A stretch of DNA of 64,000 nt from Kocuria sp. TGY1127_2 (GCF_013394385.1 NZ_AP022834.1:434001-498000); one strand, 5' to 3'. Positions 1-9,040 are shown, counted from the first letter of the stretch. A program made the numbers and translations. The notes: a model not told the origin generated them from the letters alone.

Positions 1-22
1 CGGCGTGGCCACGTGCGTACCG

Positions 23-838
23 TCAGGAGGTTTGGTTGATCTGCCTCAACGAATCGAACGGAGCATGGGAGCTGATTCGTGCCTCAATGCCTTGGCTGAC
101 GAAGCGTTTGGCATTCTCCGCCGCCTCGAGCGGCGTAGCACCCTTGGCAAGTTCGGCGGTCACGGCGGCCGCAAGTGAGCATCCGGCCCCGGCAACCGCG
201 ACCTCACCGATCTTGGGTGCGGACAACACTTTCAAGGTCTTGCCGTCATAGAACACGTCAACTGCATCCGGTCCCGCGAGCCTTACGCCGCCTTTGGCGA
301 GTACCGCAGCACCGGAACGTTCGTGAATCCGTTTGGCGGCCTCTTCCAAATCCTCGACGCTGGAAATCTCATCCATTCCTGACAGCGAGAGGGACTCGAA
401 GTGATTCGGGGTCACGAAGTCGGCCAAGGGAAGGATTTTGGCCTTGAGAGCCTCATCCGTGTCCAAGGCCGCACCGGGCTCCTGGCCCTTGCAGATCAGC
501 ACCGGGTCCAGCACGATGTTCCGGGGCTTGTTTTGCACCAAAGTCGAGGCGACGGTCTCAATGGTTGCGGGCGAACCGAGCATGCCGATCTTGACCGCGT
601 CCAGATCGTAGACGGCCGTGTTGACCTCCAACTGGTCTGCGAGGGTTTGCTGATCGATCGGGAAAACGCGATGCCCCCAGTCGTTTTTGGGGTCGAAAGA
701 CACAATGCAGGTCAAGGAGAGACACCCGGAGACGCCGAGGGCCTGGAACGTCTTGATGTCAGCCAGAGCCCCGGCGCCACCGGTGGCTTCGGAACCCGCG
801 ATGGTCATCGCAACAGGGGTTTGAGTAGTCGTAGTCAT
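23..838 (-). CDS. pdxK: Pyridoxine/pyridoxal kinase of the PdxK/ThiD family
   Basis: A ribokinase-fold kinase of 271 residues that should phosphorylate pyridoxine, pyridoxal or hydroxymethylpyrimidine in the cytoplasm (vitamin B6 salvage or thiamine synthesis). Near the N-terminus it has the substrate loop MTIAGSEATGGAGALADIKT, and near residue 218 a GAGC anion-hole motif followed by AAVTAELAKGA. Length and overall pattern are closer to the Bacillus-type PdxK than to the larger ThiD, so vitamin B6 kinase is preferred. There is no Shine-Dalgarno before the ATG. Instead a GATAAT box on the minus strand (845-850) ends 7 bases before it, which suggests a leaderless mRNA. It is divergent from the transporter gene at 984. 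Confidence 0.88.
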   Translation of the reverse strand: MTTTTQTPVAMTIAGSEATGGAGALADIKTFQALGVSGCLSLTCIVSFDPKNDWGHRVFPIDQQTLADQLEVNTAVYDLDAVKIGMLGSPATIETVASTLVQNKPRNIVLDPVLICKGQEPGAALDTDEALKAKILPLADFVTPNHFESLSLSGMDEISSVEDLEEAAKRIHERSGAAVLAKGGVRLAGPDAVDVFYDGKTLKVLSAPKIGEVAVAGAGCSLAAAVTAELAKGATPLEAAENAKRFVSQGIEARISSHAPFDSLRQINQTS

Positions 839-844
839 GTACCC

Positions 845-850
845 ATTATC
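845..850 (-). promoter_or_regulatory. -10 box for a leaderless pdxK mRNA
   Basis: The minus strand reads GATAAT, one mismatch from TATAAT. Its last base lies 7 bases before the A of the pdxK ATG, so transcription would begin at the start codon itself. No ribosome binding site is visible between the two. Confidence 0.5.
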
Positions 851-983
851 CAGCCGACAGGTAAGATTTTCACGGCTCGGGTGGCAGACGGGCCTCGAAG
901 GCTGAGAAGGCCTTCACTTCGGAACAGTCGAACCACGGTTTCTCGGAATCGAGAGGTCGCGTCAATACAGATTGGTGACCAGC

Positions 984-1733
984 ATGCAGTCCACCCCATC
1001 CGGACAGGGCAGACGGGCGAGGCCGTCAGCCCCGAGCCCCGAAGCCGGGACGCCTTGGCGACCGGCTCAGCCCCGATACGCGAAGCGCCCGCGGACTTAC
1101 TTCGACCTACTTCTCGCGTTGTACTGCGTATTGCTGATCCTGTCGAACATCGGCGCGACCAAGGGTGTCGCATTCGGGCCCATTCTGACCGACGGCGGTT
1201 TCTTCCTGTTCCCGCTCGCATACGTCTTGGGTGACGTGGTGACCGAGGTGTACGGATTCAAAGCGGCGCGTCGGGCGATCGTGACGAGCTTCTGCGCGGG
1301 GGCTTTCGCGTCCCTGTGTTTTTGGATCACGATCATGCTGCCCTCGGCTGATTTCTACGAGAACCAAGAGGCCTTCGAAGCCGTCCTCGGGCCGGTGCCC
1401 CGAATCATCGGTGGCTCGCTGCTCGGCTTCCTGGTCGGGCAGCTGCTGAATGCATGGATCATGGCGCTGATCAAGAAATGGACCCGTGAGCGGTTCATGT
1501 GGATTCGCCTGATCGGTTCCACTCTGGTGGGAGAGTTCGCCGATACCCTGATCTTCTGCACGATCGCGGCGCCGATCCTCGGCATCGAACAATTCGGTGA
1601 TTTCGCTAATTACGTCATCGTCGGCTACTTCTACAAGTGCCTCATCGAGGTTGTCCTGTTGCCCATCACGTACCCGACTATAGGTTGGTTCAAACGGCAC
1701 GAACCCACGTATCCGGGTGCGGTCAATCGGTAA
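984..1733 (+). CDS. Queuosine precursor transporter (YhhQ/QPTR family)
   Basis: An integral membrane protein of about 249 residues with roughly six hydrophobic segments after a basic, Pro-rich N-terminal tail of about 35 residues. Family-typical features are the LSNIGATKGVAFGPI stretch, the GDVVTEVYGFKAARR loop and GEFADTLIF. Members import queuine, preQ0 or preQ1 for tRNA queuosine. The ATG at 984 is preferred because the upstream TTG and GTG codons add no conserved sequence. Its last 11 bases overlap the tail of the convergent hydrolase gene. I looked for a preQ1 riboswitch in 839-983 and saw none. Confidence 0.85.
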   Translation: MQSTPSGQGRRARPSAPSPEAGTPWRPAQPRYAKRPRTYFDLLLALYCVLLILSNIGATKGVAFGPILTDGGFFLFPLAYVLGDVVTEVYGFKAARRAIVTSFCAGAFASLCFWITIMLPSADFYENQEAFEAVLGPVPRIIGGSLLGFLVGQLLNAWIMALIKKWTRERFMWIRLIGSTLVGEFADTLIFCTIAAPILGIEQFGDFANYVIVGYFYKCLIEVVLLPITYPTIGWFKRHEPTYPGAVNR

Positions 1734-2589
1734 ATCCGGCTATTTCTCCGATGTCCATGAGGTACGCGAGCTGGGCCTTGAGGGTTTTCACGGCCGGCCC
1801 GCGCACTTCCTCAGGGACATGCGCGTAGATATCGGAGGCCAGCGCCGATGCGGAGGGACCGAGGTCGTCGTTGGACGCCTTGAGACGGCGGCGCAGCTCG
1901 TGGATTCGATTGAGACGGTGGTCCAACAGGCGCTCGCAAGCTTCTTCGAGGAATTCGCCGTGCGGGCCGTGAGCAGGCAGTACCGTGAAGCCTGGCTCAT
2001 CTTTGAACACCCGCAGGGTATCGAGATAGTCCTCCAAATCGCCATTGGGGTAGTCGAGCATTGTGGTGCCGCGGCCCAGAATCGTATCCCCCGTCAGGAT
2101 CACGCCGTCGTCGAAAATGCTGAGACAGATCGAATCGGAGGTGTGCCCCGGCGCGTGCCATACGCTGATCTCGACGTCGACTTCCCGCAATACTTCTTCG
2201 TCCTGAAGCGGTCCGGCCCCAACACACAGCGATCGATCCCACGCACGGACGGGTGCGTCAGTGAGCTCGCGCAAGAATTGAACGTTGCCGATGTGGTCCT
2301 CGTGCCAGTGGGTCACCACGATCAGGGCGACATCCACGGCGGCGGTGACAGCGCGGGCATGCCCTTGGTCTCGGGGGCCGGGATCGACGACGACCGCCTG
2401 CGGCTTCGGCTGACCCGGAGCCGGTGGGAAGGTTTCTCCCAAGTCGCCGATGACGTAGGTATTCGTGCCCTCCAGCGTCATTGCGCTGGGATTGTCGACG
2501 GTCAGGTACGCAGTGTGGGCGCTCGTTCGAACCCAACCGTGCGATCCTGGCACGGGAGGCGTGGACGTATAGCTCGAAGAAGCACTCAT
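1723..2589 (-). CDS. Metallo-beta-lactamase-fold hydrolase (LACTB2/glyoxalase II-like)
   Basis: A cytosolic MBL-fold hydrolase of 288 residues. The metal site is clear: THWHEDHIGN near residue 118 gives the HxHxDH motif, WHAPGHTSDS supplies the next histidine, LTGDTILG the bridging aspartate, and LPAHGPHGE a late histidine. The C-terminal region resembles the winged-helix tail of LACTB2-like proteins. The substrate is not evident; thioesters or nucleic acid are both possible in this family. The gene is tail-to-tail with the queuosine-precursor transporter, overlapping by 11 bases, and divergent from the amino-acid permease. Confidence 0.82.
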   Translation of the reverse strand: MSASSSYTSTPPVPGSHGWVRTSAHTAYLTVDNPSAMTLEGTNTYVIGDLGETFPPAPGQPKPQAVVVDPGPRDQGHARAVTAAVDVALIVVTHWHEDHIGNVQFLRELTDAPVRAWDRSLCVGAGPLQDEEVLREVDVEISVWHAPGHTSDSICLSIFDDGVILTGDTILGRGTTMLDYPNGDLEDYLDTLRVFKDEPGFTVLPAHGPHGEFLEEACERLLDHRLNRIHELRRRLKASNDDLGPSASALASDIYAHVPEEVRGPAVKTLKAQLAYLMDIGEIAGFTD

Positions 2590-2743
2590 AGCACTAGTTC
2601 ATCACACCTCAGCAATGAGTACCTGCTTCCCTCCGGGTTCTTGCGTTGTTTGAAGTGTGGAATCCAGTGTGCGTAACCCGGTGCAATCGCGCGATAATAC
2701 GGGATATTCACTCGAATTCACGCGAAAGGCCCTGGGCAGCTCA

Positions 2744-4153
2744 ATGGAAAAGAATACGAAGGATGGCGCGCTCGCGCGCTCGCTGTCTCATGAGCAGATG
2801 ACCATGATCGCGTTGGGCTCCGCCCTGGGCACGGGACTTTTTCTGGGTTCGGGAGCGGCGATCGGCGTGGCCGGGCCTGCGGTCATCATCTGTTATGCGA
2901 TCGGCTCGTTGATTGCGGCGATCATCGCCTGCGCGGCCGGGGAAATGGCGGTCAAATTCCCCGTTCGGGGCGGTTTCGGAACCATGGCGGGCCGGTTTCT
3001 CGGTCCCTTTGGTGGCTTCGTGACCCGTTGGGCCTATTGGGCGACGACCGTGTGTGTTGCCGGCGCCGAACTGGTCGCCGTGGCCACTTATCTCAAGTTC
3101 TGGTGGCCGGAATTCCCGCTCTGGGCGGGCATCCTGGTCTTCGCCGTCGTCGTCATTTCCCTCAATGCATACAGTGTGAAGTCCTTCGGCCTGGTCGAAT
3201 TCTTCCTGTCTGGTATCAAAGTCATCGCCGTGATTGCGTTCATTGTGATCGGTCTGATCATCGTGTTCTTCGGTCTTCCAAGCCACCCAGCCGAGGGGAC
3301 GAGGCACCTGACCGAACATGGTTTCATGCCCAACGGTCCGAGCTCGATCTGGTTGGGCATGGCAGTGGTCATGTTCTCCTTCGGCGGTATTGAGCTCATC
3401 TCGATTTCCGCTGCGGAGGCCAAGGACCCTGTGCGCTCCGTCCGCAGCGCCGGCAAGGCAACGATCTGGCGTCTTGCGACGTTCTACGTATTGGCCCTAT
3501 TCGTGGTCATGGCGCTGATGCCGTGGTCCGCGGCCGCGGGCACCGGTGACCTGTCATCGAGTCCCTTCGTGATGGTCTTCTCCGAGGTCGGAATCCCGGC
3601 GGCAGCAGCGATTATCAATTTCATTGTTCTCGTCGCGGCGCTCTCCGCAGCCAACGCAAACGTCTATGCCGGGACGCGCCTCATTCATTCGCTGTCGTAC
3701 CAGGGCATGGCGCCTCGCGGACTGCAGCGAACGACCAAGCTGGGCAGCCCTGTACGGTCCTTGGCCATTTCATGTGTGGGCATTCTTCTGGTCATCGTCC
3801 TTGCCCTGGTCACCGAGAACGTTTTCCTGATCATGATGTCGGTGATCACCACGTTCATCCTCGTGGTGTGGACATTGATCCTGTTCTCCTACATCAGCTA
3901 CCGGCGCCGGAACGGGGCTTCCGCAGAATTCCGATTGATCGGGGGAGTACCAACGGCAATTATCGGCATCATCTGTTTGGTGGCCATTTTTGCCGCGGTG
4001 TTCTCGAGTCCTGATATGCGCCTGCCGGGCATTGTCGCGGTGTGTTTCTACGCTTTCCTGACGATTATTTACTACGCGTTTGTGCGCCGGTTTGTCGGCA
4101 GTGACAAAGACGCATTCGACGAGGCGGAACTCGCAACGAAAACTGACGTGTAG
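2744..4153 (+). CDS. Amino-acid permease, APC superfamily (AAT family)
   Basis: A 469-residue permease with about 12 transmembrane helices that should import an amino acid or GABA by proton symport. The start of helix 1 (MIALGSALGTGLFLGSG) is the substrate-binding signature of the AAT group (GabP, AnsP, ProY, CycA), and the following GEMAVKFPVRGGF stretch is also typical. A longer reading from 2657 is possible, but the ATG at 2744 places the usual short charged tail (SLSHEQMTM) ahead of helix 1 and has GAAAGG about 15 bases upstream. It stands alone; the exact substrate cannot be read from sequence. Confidence 0.85.
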   Translation: MEKNTKDGALARSLSHEQMTMIALGSALGTGLFLGSGAAIGVAGPAVIICYAIGSLIAAIIACAAGEMAVKFPVRGGFGTMAGRFLGPFGGFVTRWAYWATTVCVAGAELVAVATYLKFWWPEFPLWAGILVFAVVVISLNAYSVKSFGLVEFFLSGIKVIAVIAFIVIGLIIVFFGLPSHPAEGTRHLTEHGFMPNGPSSIWLGMAVVMFSFGGIELISISAAEAKDPVRSVRSAGKATIWRLATFYVLALFVVMALMPWSAAAGTGDLSSSPFVMVFSEVGIPAAAAIINFIVLVAALSAANANVYAGTRLIHSLSYQGMAPRGLQRTTKLGSPVRSLAISCVGILLVIVLALVTENVFLIMMSVITTFILVVWTLILFSYISYRRRNGASAEFRLIGGVPTAIIGIICLVAIFAAVFSSPDMRLPGIVAVCFYAFLTIIYYAFVRRFVGSDKDAFDEAELATKTDV

Positions 4154-4291
4154 TTCTACCGAGACGAGCGGTTGGTCGGCGCTAATCTTGATCCGTGGAA
4201 TACCCCACGATCATTCACCCGCGCCGATAGGGGAGGCAATTGCCTGTATCGACCCATATCGTGCCGGGCCGGCCTTAAGGGAATCAATCGC

Positions 4292-5953
4292 ATGACAATA
4301 ACTCTTCGTCCCCCTTCCGCATTAGGACTGAAAAGAACGGCCAAAGGGGCTCTGACACTGACCTTATGCATGGGGTTGTTGGGCATCCATGCGCCTGCTT
4401 TCGCGGTCGACGGTGTACCGGAGTCGACTTCGACCGGCACGTCGTCGCTGGCGAATGAAACCGATGGTACCGAAAACAAACAGGTCAGGAGCCTTGTCCC
4501 CGAGCGGGATGTCCTCAAATCACCGACCCTCGGTGCGAATCCCCCTATCACCGGTGGCGAGAATCCGGGTGCGACGATGGGGCAGACTCAGAAGCCCATG
4601 GACCAGATGGACCATCTGTCTCCGGCATCGGCGGAATCAGCTCACCAGGACATGCAGAAAGCACTCAAAGGCGAAGCGGTGACCAAGAACGCTGCTCCGG
4701 AAGTCGCGGGTGCAGCCGCATCGGCAGGGGTAGGGCAAACCGCGGCGACGTCGGGAATCCAGGGGATGGACGTTTCCGGGTGGCAGCCCAACGTCAACTG
4801 GAATTCCGAATACGCCAACGGGGCTCGTTTCGCTTACATCAAAGCCAGTGAGGGGACTGGTTACACCTCTCCCACTTTCTCTTCTCAGTACACCGGAGCC
4901 AGCAACGCGGGAATGTACCGTGGTGGCTACCATTTTGCTTTGCCCTCCCAGTCTTCCGGGGCGGCGCAGGCCGATTACTTCGTGAACAACGGCGGTGGCT
5001 GGACCGCGGACGGTCGAACGATGCCCGGAATGCTGGATATCGAGTTCAATCCGTATCCGAGTCTGGGCAACACCTGTTACAACATGTCCCAAGGCCAGAT
5101 GAACTCGTGGATCACATCATTCACGGAACAGTACAAGAACCGAACCGGACGGTATCCGGTGATTTACACGAACTACTCCTGGTGGGTTTCTTGCACCGGT
5201 AACACCAATCAGTTCAACTCTATGCCGCTGGATATCTCGTATTATTCGTCCACGGCGGGACCGATGCCCGCCGGGTGGAGTACCTACGACATCTGGCAAT
5301 ACAGCGCTTCCGGGCCCTATTCGGGGGATTCGAACGTTTTCAACGGCAACGCAGCTGGACTGTCCGACTTGGTCAGGAACGCGGGTTACAAGCCGGTCGG
5401 TGGCCGCTCCCCAGGAAATCCGGGTGGTGATACGGGGGGCTCGTATTACACGTCGGCGAATGGGAGAAGGGTCAATCTCTCCGGGGCGATCGGTGCCAAG
5501 TGGAACGCAAATCGCAGCAAATACGGCGAACCGGTCAATAACGAGACGTGCGGTTTGGTCCAGGGCGGCTGTTACCAGACTTTCTCGAATGGATACACCA
5601 TCTACTGGACCCCGAACGGCACGGGAACCCACGCGGTATATACGTGGGGTGCGATCGGGGATAAATGGATGGCTTCCGGGTATGAGCGGTTCTATGGGTA
5701 TCCGGTCAACGAGGAGACGTGCGGGTTGGTCGGAGGCGGCTGTTATCAAACCTTCTCCAACGGCTACACGGTGTACTGGACTCCATTCGGCACCGGAACC
5801 CATGCGGTGTACACCTGGGGCGAGATCGGCAAGGAATGGATGGCTGCCGGTTATGAGCGAGGGTACGGGTACCCGACAACGGAACGGATCTGGAACGGAA
5901 GCCAGTATTACCAGAAGTTCTCCAATGGCTGGACCGTAACCAATCCGAGCTGA
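4292..5953 (+). CDS. Secreted GH25 lysozyme with C-terminal LGFP repeats
   Basis: A cell-wall muramidase of 553 residues. Residues 1-38 form a signal peptide (basic start, hydrophobic core, AFA cleavage site). A low-complexity linker follows to about 155. The GH25 domain covers about 158-365, with the expected acids at D160 (GMDVSGWQ), D249 and E251 (MLDIEF), and the late DIWQYS motif. Residues 395-553 hold three LGFP-type repeats, two of them nearly identical and each with a TCGL/GGCY cysteine pair. LGFP repeats are linked to cell-wall association in actinobacteria. The ATG at 4292 has AAGGGA about 10 bases upstream, and earlier starts would bury the signal peptide. Confidence 0.92.
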   Translation: MTITLRPPSALGLKRTAKGALTLTLCMGLLGIHAPAFAVDGVPESTSTGTSSLANETDGTENKQVRSLVPERDVLKSPTLGANPPITGGENPGATMGQTQKPMDQMDHLSPASAESAHQDMQKALKGEAVTKNAAPEVAGAAASAGVGQTAATSGIQGMDVSGWQPNVNWNSEYANGARFAYIKASEGTGYTSPTFSSQYTGASNAGMYRGGYHFALPSQSSGAAQADYFVNNGGGWTADGRTMPGMLDIEFNPYPSLGNTCYNMSQGQMNSWITSFTEQYKNRTGRYPVIYTNYSWWVSCTGNTNQFNSMPLDISYYSSTAGPMPAGWSTYDIWQYSASGPYSGDSNVFNGNAAGLSDLVRNAGYKPVGGRSPGNPGGDTGGSYYTSANGRRVNLSGAIGAKWNANRSKYGEPVNNETCGLVQGGCYQTFSNGYTIYWTPNGTGTHAVYTWGAIGDKWMASGYERFYGYPVNEETCGLVGGGCYQTFSNGYTVYWTPFGTGTHAVYTWGEIGKEWMAAGYERGYGYPTTERIWNGSQYYQKFSNGWTVTNPS

Positions 5954-5968
5954 TGACCGATGTCGGTA

Positions 5969-6037
5969 CGTGCGAGAACGTACCGGTTCCGTTCCTGGGG
6001 CGCCGCCCGAGGGGCGGAATCGGTGCGTTCTCGCACG
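5969..6037 (+). terminator. Long hairpin after the lysozyme gene
   Basis: Arms 5969-5991 and 6015-6037 pair over 23 positions, 21 Watson-Crick and two G-U, around a 23-base GC-rich loop. It starts 16 bases after the lysozyme stop. No T-run follows, so it may act as a structural barrier or RNA stabiliser rather than a textbook intrinsic terminator. Confidence 0.55.
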
Positions 6038-6086
6038 CACGGCGGGATTGAAATCCAACCTTCCCTCCAATGGATAAGGTGGAAGG

Positions 6087-6545
6087 ATGAGTTCTCGAAT
6101 CCTCACCGTAAATGTGCCCCTTCGCTGGGGCGACATGGATGCGTACCACCACATCAACAACGTGCAGATCGCGCGCATCATGGAGGAAGCCCGCGTGGCA
6201 GCATTCGGCCCGCCACCGGCGGCTCCGGGAGCGGAAGAGTCGGACGCTCCCATTCCGCTTTTCACCCGGCTTCCCCGCGGAACGCAGGCGTTGATTGCTG
6301 AGAACCACATCAAGTACCGTGCCCCGCTTCCGTACAGCAGGACGCCTGCTCGGGTAGAGGTTTGGGTGGATAAGATCACTGCGGCAAGTTTGGCGATCGA
6401 ATACCGAATCTACGATGCTCGAACCGGTCAGCGTTGTGTAGATGCCTCTACCGTTTTGGCATTCTTCAACGAACCGGAAGGGAGGATCGTTCGCATCTCA
6501 GCCGAACAGCGTCAGCTCCTCGAGGGCTCCGCGTCCTCAGACTGA
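6087..6545 (+). CDS. Acyl-CoA thioesterase, 4HBT hot-dog fold
   Basis: A hot-dog-fold thioesterase of 152 residues, expected to hydrolyse acyl-CoA in the cytoplasm. The N-terminal RWGDMDAYHHINNVQIARIMEE block carries the catalytic aspartate (GDMD) and the HINN turn of the YbgC/FadM group. An AAGGTGG ribosome binding site lies a few bases before the ATG. A paralogue of similar length lies at 49242-49691. Neither neighbour suggests a pathway; a strong hairpin follows the stop. Confidence 0.82.
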   Translation: MSSRILTVNVPLRWGDMDAYHHINNVQIARIMEEARVAAFGPPPAAPGAEESDAPIPLFTRLPRGTQALIAENHIKYRAPLPYSRTPARVEVWVDKITAASLAIEYRIYDARTGQRCVDASTVLAFFNEPEGRIVRISAEQRQLLEGSASSD

Positions 6546-6559
6546 ATTTCACCCGTGCA

Positions 6560-6597
6560 GCAACGGCCCGGCGTCCCATGGGACGCCGGGCCGTTGC
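6560..6597 (+). terminator. Bidirectional terminator hairpin
   Basis: A perfect 17-bp stem (6560-6576 with 6581-6597) closes a CATG loop, between the stop codons of the convergent thioesterase and PTS genes. It can form in both transcripts; no clear T-run follows. Confidence 0.75.
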
Positions 6598-6612
6598 CGT
6601 ACCGTCAGAAGG

Positions 6613-8814
6613 CTACTTGGTGACGATCCGGATTACCGGGCTCCCCAAGGACGCGGCACCCGCAGGGATGCCTTCGACGCTCGCATACTTGGGCGTGTTG
6701 GTTACCAGCACGGGGGTGATGGACGAATACCCGGAGTCGGCGATGACCTCGCGGTCGAACGTCAGCAGCTTCTGCCCCGCCTCGACCCGGTCGCCTTTGG
6801 ACACCTCGGGTGTGAAGCCCTGGCCACCCAGGTTCACGGTATCGATGCCCACATGGATGAGCAGTTCGACCCCCGAATCCAACCGGATACCGAGTGCATG
6901 GCCGGAGGTAGGTGTCGCTATGATCTTGCCGGCCTCCGGAGCCACAACTGTTTCGGCGCTCGGCTTGATTGCCACGCCTTGACCCAACTTACCGGCGGCG
7001 AAAATCGGATCGGGGACTTCCGACAGGGAGACGGCTTCGCCTTCTAGTGGAGCGCCAACTGTCAGCTCAGTACCCGCCGCCGGTTGCGAGGTTGAGTGGC
7101 CCGTCTGCTCCGCTGATGCGGCTGACACCGGAGCCGAGGTCCCGGCGGAAGCAGCGGTCGACCCGGCCGCGGCAGCACCTACACCCGCGCCGACCGGAGT
7201 GCGTTCTTCGGAGCGCGCGACCTCGGAGTCTTGATGATCCTTCTCGATAACGTTCTCGGTTTTCTCGCTCGTGGGAACCTCATCCGAGGCGAGATTCTGT
7301 TTCGCGAGATCGGCTTCGCGTTGCTCGCGGGTGCGGAAACCGAAGATCAGCACTCCTGCCAAACCACCGAAGAATGCAATGGCCAGGCCGATCGCGAAGA
7401 GCGGTATCGGCTGCATTGCGGGAATCGACAGCAACGAGGTGAAGGCAAAAGCATAGGACCTGACGCCCATCCAGGAGATCAGGCCGCCGGCAATCATGGC
7501 CGGGACCAGAATCAGCGGAAAGACCCGCTTGTAGCGTAGGACCACACCGTAGAGTGATGGCTCTGAAATGCCTCCGAGAAGACCCGAGACCGCGGCTCCC
7601 GTGGCAACCTGACGCAGTTCCTTGTCACGAGCGGCACGAATGGCAACGCCGGTGACCACGCCGAAGACGGCGAAGTTGTACGCGGCCATGGGGGACTGGA
7701 TGAAGTCGTAGCCCAGGGTTGAGAGGTTGGAGATCATCACTGCGTTGAGGGGCCAGTGGAGTCCGAGCGGAACCATGAACAGATATGAACCGGCGACGAC
7801 GACGCCCACGATAGCGGGGTTGATGTCGTTGAGCCACTGGAACACGTTCGAGATGCCGAGTCCGAGGTTCACGCCAATCGGCCCGATGATGAGGGCAGTC
7901 AAGGGAACCATGATCAGAATCGAAATCATCGGGACGAAGACCATGTGAAGCATGTTCGGGATGATCTTCTTGAGGAATCTTTCCAGCGGCGCCAGAACCG
8001 CGACCGCGAACAGGGGAGGGAAAACCTGTCCCGTGTAATTGAACAGGTAGAGCGGAACGCCCCAACCGCCGATGTGGAAGAGGGTGATGTGGTCGGCGTT
8101 GCCGGCCATCTCTGCCAAGCCTCGGAAAGCATCCGTCATGAGGGCAGCGGGGATGGCCGCGCCCACCCACATATTGGCGCCAAGCCGCTTTGCCGCCGTC
8201 GCGCCGATGAAGATCGGCATGAAGTTCAAAACCGACATGGCCGCGCCCAGCAGAATGAACCAGAACGGGAACTGCGAGCGCCAGTCGTTGAGCAGGGCAT
8301 CGTTCGCGGCGTCGTCCCCGACCTTGGGGCCGTTGACGAGGTCGACATTGACCACCTGGCCGGCGAAGTTCGTGTAGTGGCCGAATACACCGAGCTGCTG
8401 AAGCAGCACGATGAGGGTGAGGATCATCGACGAACCAAGAAGCGCCCAGAGCACGGGCCGGAACGAATCCGAAAGAACATCGAACATGCGGGTGATGATT
8501 CCCGCTTTCTTCTCATTCCCTTGCCCCGCGGCCTTGGTCTTCGACGCGGTCGAACCGCTTTCCTTGTCCATGCCGGGCAGTTTGGACATTTCTCCATAGA
8601 CCTCGGCTACTTCATTGCCGATGACAACCTGGGTCTGGCCGGACTGCTCGATCACCGACAGAACACCGTCGGTCTTCTCGATCTGAGGCTTGTTGATTTT
8701 GCTCTTGTCGTTGATGGTGACCCGGAGACGGGTCGCGCAGTGGGTGAAGTAGTCGACGTTGTCGGCACCACCCAGTCCGTCCAGGACGGACTTCGCCGTT
8801 TTCTGATAGTCCAC
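6613..8814 (-). CDS. PTS permease EIIBCA, beta-glucoside (BglF) type
   Basis: A sugar phosphotransferase transporter of 733 residues in B-C-A order, as in BglF. The IIB domain is residues 1-90, with the phosphorylated cysteine at C26 in YFTHCATRLRV. The IIC membrane domain spans about 110-490. A Ser/Ala-rich linker separates it from the IIA domain (about 590-733), whose active histidine lies in LLIHVGID. It takes up and phosphorylates a glucoside; sucrose or trehalose remain possible, but the domain order and the BglG/LicT-type leader upstream favour beta-glucosides. No phospho-beta-glucosidase or antiterminator gene lies beside it, so those partners must be elsewhere. Confidence 0.87.
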   Translation of the reverse strand: MDYQKTAKSVLDGLGGADNVDYFTHCATRLRVTINDKSKINKPQIEKTDGVLSVIEQSGQTQVVIGNEVAEVYGEMSKLPGMDKESGSTASKTKAAGQGNEKKAGIITRMFDVLSDSFRPVLWALLGSSMILTLIVLLQQLGVFGHYTNFAGQVVNVDLVNGPKVGDDAANDALLNDWRSQFPFWFILLGAAMSVLNFMPIFIGATAAKRLGANMWVGAAIPAALMTDAFRGLAEMAGNADHITLFHIGGWGVPLYLFNYTGQVFPPLFAVAVLAPLERFLKKIIPNMLHMVFVPMISILIMVPLTALIIGPIGVNLGLGISNVFQWLNDINPAIVGVVVAGSYLFMVPLGLHWPLNAVMISNLSTLGYDFIQSPMAAYNFAVFGVVTGVAIRAARDKELRQVATGAAVSGLLGGISEPSLYGVVLRYKRVFPLILVPAMIAGGLISWMGVRSYAFAFTSLLSIPAMQPIPLFAIGLAIAFFGGLAGVLIFGFRTREQREADLAKQNLASDEVPTSEKTENVIEKDHQDSEVARSEERTPVGAGVGAAAAGSTAASAGTSAPVSAASAEQTGHSTSQPAAGTELTVGAPLEGEAVSLSEVPDPIFAAGKLGQGVAIKPSAETVVAPEAGKIIATPTSGHALGIRLDSGVELLIHVGIDTVNLGGQGFTPEVSKGDRVEAGQKLLTFDREVIADSGYSSITPVLVTNTPKYASVEGIPAGAASLGSPVIRIVTK

Positions 8815-8858
8815 GGATGACTCCTCGGTGAATCAACCGGCCGTGGGGCCGGCGTCTT

Positions 8859-9016
8859 AAAACACAAAAGACCCGAGCCGCACGGTGCTTACGACCTAGG
8901 TTCCGTAGTGAACGGTCCTGGGCGACGGGCGCGGGTACGAAGCATGGAATGCCTCGATGCCTTTGCGCCTCGCGATGAAGCCGCTGGTCCTGGGACCAGC
9001 AATGCGACTCAGGTCT
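8859..9016 (-). terminator. Conditional terminator in the PTS leader
   Basis: On the minus strand an AGACCTGAGTCGCA arm (9016-9003) can pair with TGCGGCTCGGGTCT (8882-8869), 14 bp with two G-U pairs. The second arm runs straight into TTTTGTGTTTT (8869-8859), a real intrinsic-terminator T-tract. The first arm shares its first five bases with the end of the antiterminator element at 9012-9040, so the two structures exclude each other. The loop of about 120 bases is long and contains further hairpins, including one at 8983-9000. Confidence 0.6.
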
Positions 9017-9040
9017 TGCCTGCTGTGTCAGTAACAACCC
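9012..9040 (-). promoter_or_regulatory. Ribonucleic antiterminator (RAT) site, BglG/LicT type
   Basis: Read on the minus strand, this 29-base element begins GGGTTGTTACTG and ends GCAGGCAAGACC. That matches the known RAT pattern GGATTGTTACTG-N5/6-GCAGGCAAAACC at nearly every position. BglG-family proteins bind this hairpin as dimers and block the overlapping terminator when their sugar is present. It lies about 200 bases upstream of the EIIBCA start codon. Confidence 0.8.

Noticed and set aside
839-983. A preQ1 riboswitch before the queuosine-precursor transporter
   Set aside because: No preQ1-type pseudoknot pattern was found; only a short 6-bp hairpin is present.
401-1234. Plus-strand frame of 277 codons over pdxK
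   Set aside because: It is antisense to a clear pyridoxine kinase gene and crosses into the next gene in a wrong frame.
5117-6379. Minus-strand frame of 420 codons across the lysozyme gene
   Set aside because: It is antisense to the LGFP repeats and the thioesterase gene, and its composition is dominated by Arg and Pro as expected of a shadow frame.
8983-9000. 8-bp hairpin GCTGGTCC/GGACCAGC as the PTS leader terminator
   Set aside because: No T-run follows it. The arm pair ending at 8869 has a proper T-tract and overlaps the RAT element, so it is the better terminator.
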